DNA of 64,000 bases, from assembly GCA_016712225.1 (NCBI GenBank), contig JADJRL010000003.1:5097501-5161500 (forward strand). The letters run 5' to 3'. Of this stretch, positions 9,961-17,666 are shown in pieces; the stretch's first letter is position 1, and each line of letters opens with the position of its first letter. The notes beneath the pieces were generated by a model. It was not told the origin of the DNA. It did not search any database and saw only the letters and a program-made list of their open reading frames with translations. The position numbers were made by a program, and so were the translations under genes. Source of the stretch: Candidatus Defluviibacterium haderslevense (lineage in GTDB: Bacteria; Bacteroidota; Bacteroidia; Chitinophagales; Saprospiraceae).

Positions 9961-10051
9961 TCCACTAAATCGCTTACCTAGATATTCGGCTCACTCACCC
10001 TTGTTTTTGACCTATTCACCGAAATAACCCAAAGACAGCTCTCAGTCGCTA

Positions 10052-10059
10052 TACCTTTG
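10052..10059 (+). promoter_or_regulatory. Candidate -7 promoter element (TACCTTTG) for the PhaE-like gene
   Basis: A perfect TAnnTTTG match, giving a predicted transcription start near 10066 and a 5' leader of about 42 bases before the ATG at 10108. No convincing -33 element. Confidence 0.5.
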
Positions 10060-10107
10060 TAGTGTTAATTAAAAAGATTAGCATTAAATCATAAAAAAAA
10101 TTAAACC

Positions 10108-11322
10108 ATGAATACTAAAGAAACTTTCGAAACACTAGTAAAAAAACAACAAGAGGCCATCAATCAATGGACCAACACTTCTAAAACGATACTTGAAGAT
10201 TCTATTCAAGCGTTATCTACACCTTTCAAAGCAGGAGCAGAATTATTGAAAGAAAATGCTGAAGCAACTAAAGGTATCTTCGAAAAATTAAATCCTAAAG
10301 ATTTAACTGAAAATCTTCAAAATGCTCCTAAGTTCTTCCAAAACTGGTTGGCAGTTCAACAAGAGTACAATCAAAAATGGCAAGACTTATTCCAATCTTA
10401 TAATGGAAATGCTATGGAGAAATTCCAAGCAAACAATAAAACGTTCTCTGATTCATTCAAAGAAACAATTGCTTCTTGGGAAACCATGATGAAAGATGCT
10501 AAAAATGCTTTCACCGGTGATTTCAAAAATCCATTTACAGATTCAATGAAAGACAATGCTTTCTTAAGCCACTTCTACAAAGCTTACGAGGATATGCAAG
10601 GACACTGGAAAAAAATCCTTGAAGAAGGTGTAATGAAAGGAATGTTCACTAAAGAAAATTTCAATTCATTCTTCCCAAATGATTCTTTCAACAAAATCGT
10701 TGATAGCCTAATGGGTTTGAATTCCATCGAGAATTTGAAAAAATCTACTGAAGCTTTTGACAAATTTTATGAGACTTATTTCACAAAATTCGAAGCTATG
10801 CAAAAAGAAGCTCAGGCTAACATGCATAAAATGAATGAACAAGTAGAATCAACAACTAAAAATACCATCTTAGAACCAATTGGAAAGATGTATGCTGATT
10901 TTATTACTCAGTTTGAACAATCAAAACCAATCATCGGAGATTTTGATCTTAAATCAGATGTAAAGGCAATGTCTGAAAAATATTTCAATGGAAGAAAGAC
11001 ATTCTTAGAGTATATCGAAAAAAACATGAATTTCCAAAACAAAGTTTACGGAAAAGCTAAAGAAAGCATGACTGAAACTATGGAAAATTTCTGGACGCTA
11101 TACCAAACAGAAGGTAAAGCTCCAAATTATGAAGCGTTCATGAACAGTTGGTTGAAAATCACTCAAGTTAGAATTGCAGAAATTTTAAATTCAGATGAGT
11201 TAAAACAATTAAAAGAGGAGTTAACTATTTCTAAAGAAAAAGTTACAACCATGATGAAAGATATGGTTGCTGAATTCAATCAAACTGTTGAACCTAAGAC
11301 TGCTGAAAAAAAAAAGAAGTAG
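10108..11322 (+). CDS. PhaE-like PHA synthase subunit / phasin, with possible frameshifted extension to 11414
   Basis: A 404-residue, cysteine-free, helix-rich protein. The C-terminal part (APNYEAFMNSWLKITQVRIAEI, then SDELKQLKEEL) resembles the end of class III PHA synthase subunit PhaE, where an acidic helix follows a Trp-containing helix. The N-terminus is phasin-like (amphipathic, Lys/Glu/Ala-rich). It probably coats PHA granules or activates PhaC; no phaC is in the window. The annotated stop directly follows an A10 run containing A-AAA-AAG. A one-base shift there opens 32 more Lys/Val-rich codons to a TAG at 11412-11414, ending KKMNPKK. The extension looks coding, so either programmed slippage or a missing A is likely. 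Confidence 0.75.
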   Translation: MNTKETFETLVKKQQEAINQWTNTSKTILEDSIQALSTPFKAGAELLKENAEATKGIFEKLNPKDLTENLQNAPKFFQNWLAVQQEYNQKWQDLFQSYNGNAMEKFQANNKTFSDSFKETIASWETMMKDAKNAFTGDFKNPFTDSMKDNAFLSHFYKAYEDMQGHWKKILEEGVMKGMFTKENFNSFFPNDSFNKIVDSLMGLNSIENLKKSTEAFDKFYETYFTKFEAMQKEAQANMHKMNEQVESTTKNTILEPIGKMYADFITQFEQSKPIIGDFDLKSDVKAMSEKYFNGRKTFLEYIEKNMNFQNKVYGKAKESMTETMENFWTLYQTEGKAPNYEAFMNSWLKITQVRIAEILNSDELKQLKEELTISKEKVTTMMKDMVAEFNQTVEPKTAEKKKK

Positions 11323-11437
11323 TCATTGAAACTCCTAAACTAGAAGTTAATCCTCAAGATCATGTAAAGGTAGCTTCAGTTAAAGAAGTTAAAAAAATGA
11401 ACCCTAAAAAATAGCTAGACGTTTATCCGTAAAAATG

Positions 11438-11471
11438 ATAGCCTTCACCAAAAGTGAGGGCTATTTTTTTT
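11438..11471 (+). terminator. Rho-independent terminator after the PhaE-like gene
   Basis: Stem ATAGCCTTCAC / GTGAGGGCTAT with one G-U pair, a five-base loop and a run of eight T. It lies 24 bases after the stop of the frameshifted extension (11414), at a natural distance for that longer product. Confidence 0.9.
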
Positions 11472-11805
11472 GTATACTTTTCTTTGTGATTTCAATATCG
11501 TTTGAGTTAACAAGTGTCTTTTATTAGATAAATAAACTTTTTGTCAATGCACGATTAAATTAAAATGAATTTTTTAAATAATATAACCCACCTAAATTCT
11601 CCTCCAATTTAAAGAATTGGACAAGCTTGAAAGGGAGGACTTGATACCCAGTATTTGATGATTGGTTTCGTTTAAATATATTGGTTTTTTTAAGTTGTAT
11701 CTTGCTTGCTTCGTAGCTTTAATTTTCAAAACGAAGATAAAAGTAAGAGCATAATCACCCCATTCACAAAATTTAGAGCAATTTGTTATTCCAAGAACGA
11801 ACTAG
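11472..11805. other. Intergenic region with a degenerate palindromic repeat
   Basis: About 330 AT-rich bases without a convincing gene. Around 11585-11650 lies a degenerate inverted sequence (CCTAAATTCTCCTCC ... AAGGGAGGACTTGA, with CCAATTTAAAGAATTGG at its centre) of the type that recurs between genes in many Bacteroidota. Nothing else is recognised. Confidence 0.4.
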
Positions 11806-11893
11806 ATGGAATCATTTTGACTTGCCCTATCTATTTTAGGATTTATTTATTGACCTGTATAGCTATTTTAGGACAAGACACAATATAAAAGGA

Positions 11894-13462
11894 ATGAATT
11901 TTTCAACTTGTGAATGGCTTAATTCGAGAATCGACCATCCTGCAGAATTGAAGGGTGTTGGCATTGGAAGTTTTGATGCGGATTATCAAGTCAATGGAGG
12001 AAGTAGCTTCACAGATCTGAATATTGGCATTCAAGCTTTAAAAGACTTGAATCCAAAATTCTTTATCTCTGTTAGTGGATCCAACCAATTTATAAGAAAT
12101 CAGATTGGGATAAGAATCAATGGAGGAGAATTGCACAAAATTGTTGATGGCAATAATTTCGAATTGAATCCATCCACGGCAATACCTGTAAATCTAGGTA
12201 ATCCAACGGTATTTGGAATTGTGAATACAGGAAGCACAAAGATTACAGTAAAAGGCAATACCTTCGACGGTAAGGTTTTGAATATGCCACAGAACACAAG
12301 TAAATATGGTTTTAATTCTGATAATACAGTGTCAGCAAGCTTTCACCTAAACAATACTTTTACTAAACTATTCATGGGTGAACAAACACAAAGAGATAAT
12401 ACAGGTCTTAATCTGTATTGTAATACACATCTTCTTTATACCAACTCTTGGAGAGTATTTGGAAAACTTGGAGATCAGGGTAAATGTGGTTTCCTTCAAA
12501 TTAATAATATTACACCAGATGACAAGTTCAATGTGCCATGTTTAGGAACTCAATTAAATCATATCAACTCATATACTACCAATCCATTCACCTATTGGAT
12601 TAAACCCAGTGATCCAGAACAACCCAATTGCAATTCGACGAAAGTTTCTAAGTCGACTTGTAATAGCTTTCCTCCTCCAGCTGGCGGCTGTACGTTTATT
12701 GTTCCTGATATAATTCCAGGAAATGTAGTAGAATATAGAACTCAAATTGATGGTATGGACGATGGTCCATTCAAATCTGTAATTATAAATGAATTATTGA
12801 GATATTATTTTAAAAATAATCTTACAGAAGATGCTGATAATTTATTAGCTACACAAACTTCTGTGGACAATAAATTCACTAGAGCAATGTTATTATTAGA
12901 TCAAGGTAATTTTTCAGGAGCGACAGCAGTCATTAACTCAATACCTTCTAATTCTGATGAAAAAGCTGATATGATTACATTTTTTAATGTTATTTCCGTT
13001 GCAAAACAAAGCAATATTTCGATGACAAATCTATCCGAATCAGCAATTGCAAGTTTGGAGTCTATTACTGATAATAGAACACTTGGGGCGTATTCTGCCC
13101 AAGCATTACTAACTGCCTTTTACGATCATCAATATCCAATAGTTTTGGAGACAGAAGATGGTTTGCAGTATCGATCTAATTCTGAACCTGACAAAGATCA
13201 AATCGTAAAAGATTCATACATGAGTATTGATCCATCACCAATCGATGATATATGCATGATTAAATTTGGATTAATTGAAAAATTAATAAATGCAAAAATT
13301 AGGATTTACTCAATAGAAGGAATATTATTAGATGAAGTCTCGATATCAAGTCCAGTGAATCAAGTTAAACTAGATAGTAAATTATGGCCAAGTGCAGTAT
13401 TTACTGCTGTTTTAATTAATGATAACAAGATTGTTGTCAGTTTGAAAAGTGTGAAAAATTAA
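11894..13462 (+). CDS. Beta-helix T9SS-type secreted protein, 5' end probably broken
   Basis: A 522-codon frame lacking a signal peptide. Residues about 40-130 (ISVSGSNQFIRNQIGIRINGG, then STKITVKGNTFDG) look like parallel beta-helix rungs, and the end (residues about 440-522) resembles a divergent T9SS sorting domain. Upstream, adding one base in the T4 run at 11815-11818 and one near 11885 would join an ATG at 11806 and a signal peptide (hydrophobic core then AILGQDT) to this frame. The natural gene is therefore probably 11806-13462. The segment QALLTAFYDHQYPIVLETE (about residues 406-424) recurs as a fragment at 17136-17211. Function unknown. Confidence 0.65.
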   Translation: MNFSTCEWLNSRIDHPAELKGVGIGSFDADYQVNGGSSFTDLNIGIQALKDLNPKFFISVSGSNQFIRNQIGIRINGGELHKIVDGNNFELNPSTAIPVNLGNPTVFGIVNTGSTKITVKGNTFDGKVLNMPQNTSKYGFNSDNTVSASFHLNNTFTKLFMGEQTQRDNTGLNLYCNTHLLYTNSWRVFGKLGDQGKCGFLQINNITPDDKFNVPCLGTQLNHINSYTTNPFTYWIKPSDPEQPNCNSTKVSKSTCNSFPPPAGGCTFIVPDIIPGNVVEYRTQIDGMDDGPFKSVIINELLRYYFKNNLTEDADNLLATQTSVDNKFTRAMLLLDQGNFSGATAVINSIPSNSDEKADMITFFNVISVAKQSNISMTNLSESAIASLESITDNRTLGAYSAQALLTAFYDHQYPIVLETEDGLQYRSNSEPDKDQIVKDSYMSIDPSPIDDICMIKFGLIEKLINAKIRIYSIEGILLDEVSISSPVNQVKLDSKLWPSAVFTAVLINDNKIVVSLKSVKN

Positions 13463-13471
13463 TTTGTTACC

Positions 13472-13503
13472 AATCGGAGGAGAATTATAAATCTCCTCTG
13501 ATT
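13472..13503 (+). terminator. Hairpin terminator
   Basis: Twelve-base-pair stem AATCGGAGGAGA / TCTCCTCTGATT (one G-U) with an eight-base loop, 10 bases after the stop at 13462. The downstream tract is AT-rich but not a pure T run. Confidence 0.65.
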
Positions 13504-13517
13504 ATTATAATTTATAT

Positions 13518-15026
13518 ATGAAAAGATTTTCTGTCTATTTATTAATATTGTTTTTTTTAGCAACCCATATTAATGCGCAATATAATTTTGACTTAGTTAT
13601 TCCATCATTCGAATATAAAGTCGAAGCAATATTTAGCCCAGCTATCGAAATTCAAGACACTATTTATAGTTTTGTTGCTAACCAATATGCATATAAGTAT
13701 GGAAACAGCTCTAGTATTGCCAAAGTGAGCAATAAAGGGCAAATCATTTCAAATATTGATTTTTTAGATTCAATTAATCCATATTGGGTGGCTGATACTA
13801 AGAGAATTAGTGATGGTGTTTTAATTTCAGGTGCCCAATTTATATATAATCGAAGAGGATTTAGTCTTTACTATGCCAAGTTGAACAATGCAATGGATAC
13901 CATTTGGTCAAAAACTATAAATACAAAGTATAATTCACCAGGCTTATATGGGATTATTGAACTCTCTAATGGCAATATATTTATTGCAGGAAATGATTGC
14001 CATACAAGATCAACGGGGGGGACTTACCCAGATAGTTGTGATCCAATAATTATTTTAGCAGACAGATTAGGAAATATTATCAAATATGTAAAGCTTGAAA
14101 AACCAGATCCTATAAATACTTTTGAGGCATTATTAGATTTAAAAGAGGATAGTGAAAATAATATTTATGCTACAGGAAGAATTAGTGTAAACACCTTATA
14201 CAATAGAGGCCTAATTATAAAATTCAATCCAAAAGGAGAAATCATTTGGAGGAAAGAATTTACAGAGTCAGGATATGGAATTGCATTGAATTACTTAGAT
14301 GAATTAGCAGATGGCACATTGATCGCTATTGGATCAATCGGTAAGCCTTTTTTTGATAATAATCCGCATTTAAACTATTTGATATTAAGAATTGATAAAG
14401 ATGGCAAAACTATTTCTTCTAAAAGAGTTTTTAGATCTTATGATGGTGGTCCACAAAATTGTGTTAAGGATCGATTTGGAAATTATATTTGTGTTGCAAA
14501 TATTCAGAAGGATGCTAATAGCTATATAAATGGATATTTGACTAAGTTCTCCCCAGATGGTGATAGCATTTGGACTAGAGAATTTTCACATCGAGATGAT
14601 AGAGATGAGGGTTTTTACAATATTGCTTTAGCATCGGACGGTGGTTATTATCTCACTGGCCTGAACTGGATCTCAGATGAAGATCATAGTAGTAAGGGTT
14701 GGATTGTAAAGACGGATAGTAATGGATGTGTCATTCCTGGTTGTACTACTGCTGTGAATGTAGAGAAAGAAAATAATGGAGACTTATTTAATTTGTTTCC
14801 GAATCCTGTTAGTGATCATCTGAGCATTTATCTAAATGATGAAGATCTTCAAGATAGAAGATATCATCTGAAATGCTTTGATCAGAATGGAAGGATAGTT
14901 TTAACACAAGCATTCAGTGGAAGAAAGACAGATGTTGATGTTAGTTCTTTGATAACGGGAATGTATTTTTACCAGATAAATGATGGGAGGAAAATGGTGC
15001 AGAGTGGGAAGTTGGTTATTAGGTGA
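13518..15026 (+). CDS. T9SS-secreted beta-propeller-like protein (paralogue A)
   Basis: A 502-residue protein with a clean signal peptide (MKRFSVYLLILFFLATHINAQ) and a C-terminal type A sorting domain (LFPNPVSDHLSIY, then SSLITGMYFYQ and GKLVIR at the very end). The middle consists of repeated strands such as GLIIKFNPKGEIIWRKEF and GYLTKFSPDGDSIWTREF, the style of repeated beta-propeller or delta-60-type proteins. Probably exported across the outer membrane and surface-attached; ligand unknown. It is paralogous to the interrupted gene at 15407-16945, sharing the IKTDSNGC (residue about 407) region and the same 3' repeat. Confidence 0.8.
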   Translation: MKRFSVYLLILFFLATHINAQYNFDLVIPSFEYKVEAIFSPAIEIQDTIYSFVANQYAYKYGNSSSIAKVSNKGQIISNIDFLDSINPYWVADTKRISDGVLISGAQFIYNRRGFSLYYAKLNNAMDTIWSKTINTKYNSPGLYGIIELSNGNIFIAGNDCHTRSTGGTYPDSCDPIIILADRLGNIIKYVKLEKPDPINTFEALLDLKEDSENNIYATGRISVNTLYNRGLIIKFNPKGEIIWRKEFTESGYGIALNYLDELADGTLIAIGSIGKPFFDNNPHLNYLILRIDKDGKTISSKRVFRSYDGGPQNCVKDRFGNYICVANIQKDANSYINGYLTKFSPDGDSIWTREFSHRDDRDEGFYNIALASDGGYYLTGLNWISDEDHSSKGWIVKTDSNGCVIPGCTTAVNVEKENNGDLFNLFPNPVSDHLSIYLNDEDLQDRRYHLKCFDQNGRIVLTQAFSGRKTDVDVSSLITGMYFYQINDGRKMVQSGKLVIR

Positions 15027-15140
15027 TTGATTGGAATGGTAATCGGTTTGAATGGTAATCGGTTTGAATGGTAATCAGTTTGAATGGTAATCAGTTGAGA
15101 TGGTGATCGGTTTGAATGGTGATCAGTTGAGATGGTAGAT
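15027..15140 (+). repeat. Tandem repeat, GGTAATCGGTTTGAAT family
   Basis: About seven imperfect units of ATGGTAATCGGTTTGA, with variants ATGGTAATCAGTTTGA and ATGGTGATCAGTTGAG. It starts right at the TGA of the preceding gene and lies in gene orientation, as at 3390-3600 and 16946-17000. Confidence 0.85.
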
Positions 15141-15356
15141 GGTGATGAAATGATTAGATGATATTTAATTTTGAAATTCAAAGTCTTTATTTAATTTATG
15201 ACAAATATACACCACCATAATAATCATAATAATCCCATGAATCCCAAAAATCACAGTTCAGACAATTTTCATGCACAAGTATTATCATCGACTTATTATG
15301 TTAAAATAACAGAAAATAACCAGCTTATCCAGACTGTAAAATTTATTAAAATGTAA
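15141..15356 (+). pseudogene. Mosaic gene fragment: T9SS C-terminal end
   Basis: Codons from 15270 to the TAA at 15354-15356 read HAQVLSSTYYVKITENNQ and then end TVKFIKM, a typical last part of a T9SS sorting domain with no gene in front of it. The stretch before it (about 15141-15269, with PMNPKNHSSDNFHAQ when read) is repeated almost exactly at 17001-17130, where it is fused to a different tail. Both are therefore recombination debris rather than genes. Confidence 0.7.
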
Positions 15357-15367
15357 TTTATTCACAG

Positions 15368-15398
15368 ATAAGGGAAAGGCTTCTTTCCCTTATTTTTA
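15368..15398 (+). terminator. Rho-independent terminator
   Basis: Perfect 11-base-pair stem ATAAGGGAAAG / CTTTCCCTTAT with a GCTT loop followed by TTTTATT. It directly follows the orphan sorting-domain fragment and was probably carried with it. Confidence 0.88.
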
Positions 15399-15406
15399 TT
15401 ATAAAA

Positions 15407-16945
15407 ATGAAGCAGACCATGAAAATTCTTTTAAAAATTTTAATACTAATTGCATTCACTTCTGTTCTTCAAGCTCAATCTAAATTCAATATTGTATTTC
15501 CAAGTCCCGCGCTACCAAGATATGCAGTTGAAGGCATAATATGTCCTGTAATTGAACTAGAAGATGGAAATTCATTGGTTGTCTCTATTTCAATAGCAGT
15601 TGATACTTCCTATTATCTATACACCTACTGCACTAAATTAGATCCGAATGGAAATGTCATCTGGGTAAAACCAATTACCGATTCAGTAAACTTTGTCTAT
15701 GCCAGAGACTTTCAGAAATTTGGAGATGATAAGTATATCATCTGTGGTAGTAAATATTATGCAGATAAAAAATATCAGTCATACTGGTATGGGATATTTG
15801 ATCTGAATATGGAATTAATAGAATCGCATTTATATCCTACTTCTTATAATCGTCCTAGTTTTATGAAGATGCTCCAAAGTCCAAATGGGGATATCATCTT
15901 ATGTGGTACCAACGACCAGACCAATGACAGAGGAAATGGAGCATCTGCTTATGCCAGAGCTAGTGTCATGTGTGTGGACAGTATAGGAAATCAAAAATGG
16001 TATCACGAATTCTATGATTCGATCCCAAGTTACGAATTGGATAACTTTTTAAATTTATCTTTTGATGCAATGGGAAATATTTATGCTTGTGGCTATAGTT
16101 TTTGGGTAGGAAATAATAGAAATAATAATGATGGCACTATTGCGAAAATTGATGAACAGGGCGCAGTGTTGTGGTACAAGCGATATGAAGGACTTGAAGA
16201 TGAACAAGGATTCGGATTTATTACAGAATGAAAAAACGAAGGAATGACAATAATAGGTAATTCCTTTTCACAACAATTTACAGAGCCCAAATTTGTTAGA
16301 AATTCAATTTTTAGAATAGATTATGATGGCAATTTAAAATTGATAAAGAATCATCCTAAGACTTATCAATCAGGTATACGTTGTTATTTAGAATTATCAG
16401 ATGGAAATTTTGTTTGTGGTGGTTATCGCCAAGATTCTGTAGAACAAGAATTTATAGACGGAGGAATTTATAAATTTAATAGAGACGGGGATATCATCTG
16501 GTCCAGAAGAATTGATAATTCTGACTATGAAAGTGAACATTTTAGTTCCATAAGTCTAAGTCATGATGGTGGATTCTTTCTAGGTGGCCAAAGCTGGCTG
16601 ACTGGCATTAGAGCAAATCGATCATGGGTGGTAAAGACAGATAGTTTAGGATGCGATGCTATATCATGTATAGAAACTGGATCAAATGATACTGAGAATG
16701 AAACTAATCATTATAAGGTCTATCCGAATCCGGCAAAAGATCAAGTCACGATTGAGATACTAACAAATATTAATATGCCTTCGCAAATCGTATTTTATAA
16801 TATAAATGGACAAGAAGTATTAGAACAAAATATCAATACACAAAAAAATATAATCAATGTAAAAGACCTTGCTTCTGGTATTTATGTTTATCAGATCAGG
16901 GATTCAAAGCGAAATGTATTTAATGGAAAGATGGTGATTAGGTAA
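15407..16945 (+). pseudogene. T9SS-secreted beta-propeller-like protein (paralogue B), split by in-frame TGA
   Basis: One 513-codon frame interrupted by a TGA at 16229-16231. Both parts are in the same frame (15407-16231 and 16244-16945). It has a signal peptide (LKILILIAFTSVLQAQ), strands like AKIDEQGAVLWYKRYEG, and a C-terminal sorting domain (YKVYPNPAKDQVTIEI, ending GKMVIR). Alignment by eye with paralogue A puts the TGA where A has Leu in DELADGTLIAIG (here E-stop-KNEGMTIIG), so a TTA to TGA change is the simplest explanation. It may be a real nonsense mutation or a base error. The second part lacks any signal peptide and would not be exported on its own. Confidence 0.75.
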
Positions 16946-17000
16946 TTGGTTTGAATGCTGATCGGTTTGAATGGTAATCAGTTGAGATGGTAGATGGTGT
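16946..17000 (+). repeat. Short copy of the GGTAATCGGTTTGAAT-family repeat
   Basis: Three imperfect units (TTGGTTTGAATGCTGATC, GGTTTGAATGGTAATC, AGTTGAGATGG) starting at the stop of paralogue B, in the same orientation as the other copies. Confidence 0.75.
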
Positions 17001-17211
17001 TGAAATGATTAGATGATATTTAATTTTGCAATGCAAAGTTCTTATTGAATTAATGACACATATGCACATCCATAATAATCATAAAAATCCAATGAATCCC
17101 AAAAATCACAGTTCAGACAATTTTCATGCCCAGGCATTATTAACAGCTTTTTATGATATTCAATATCCCATAGTTTTGGAGACCGAAAATGGTTTGCAAT
17201 ATCGATCCTAG
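17001..17211 (+). pseudogene. Mosaic gene fragment duplicating part of the 11.9-13.5 kb gene
   Basis: The first part (to about 17130) repeats 15141-15275 nearly base for base. It then runs into QALLTAFYDIQYPIVLETEN and GLQYRS-stop, a copy of an internal segment of the beta-helix protein (about 13108-13190). No start signal or export signal; not a functional gene. Confidence 0.7.
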
Positions 17212-17315
17212 ATAGAAACAATTGATCAATCTAAGTTACATTAATCATTAATTCTAATCCAATCAAACTTTGCTCGAAGATGTTGCTTATGGGTAGCACC
17301 CAAATTAATTTATCA

Positions 17316-17549
17316 ATCCTCCAATTGACCCAATCGATTTCTAACATTGTAACTTCCTGGTGTAAATCCCCAATCCGTTCTAATAAATGTTGAATCGTTT
17401 CAATGTCTTCCACATTGATTCTTAATTCAACATACAACCGCGACTCTTTCTCCAAAAAGGACAGATGTTCAATCGCTATTTATTCCAACTGTTCAATTTG
17501 TATTATCTAAATAAGACCATTTTCCTTCAAGGCATTTATAAATGAAAAT
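17316..17549 (-). pseudogene. Relic of cbpM (chaperone modulator)
   Basis: On the minus strand the sequence matches the intact cbpM at 23264-23557 along most of its length (shared VELRINVEDIETIQHLLERI against VELGINVEGIETIQHLLERI). The copy has in-frame stops in its first third (around 17487 and 17507 on the plus strand), and its C-terminal end no longer reads as LKNRLGQVED. Only a 74-codon piece remains open. No cbpA copy accompanies it. Confidence 0.8.
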
Positions 17550-17636
17550 TCAATACTGCAAAGATGGATTCCCATATATATTCTAATAAAAGAGAAGGTG
17601 AAATGTTAAAATTGATGTAAATAAATTGCAAAGTAT

Positions 17637-17644
17637 TATATTTG
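17637..17644 (+). promoter_or_regulatory. Promoter -7 element TATATTTG with -33 TTG
   Basis: Perfect TAnnTTTG match. A TTG at 17612-17614 stands 22 bases upstream, an acceptable -33 spacing. Predicted leader of about 17 bases before the ATG at 17667. Confidence 0.6.
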
Positions 17645-17666
17645 AAGCAATAAAACACCAAACATT

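Noticed and set aside
11706..11888. 60-codon frame as a separate small gene
   Set aside because: Its end (YLLTCIAILGQ) is best explained as the signal peptide of the following beta-helix protein after two missing bases; the first half is not protein-like.
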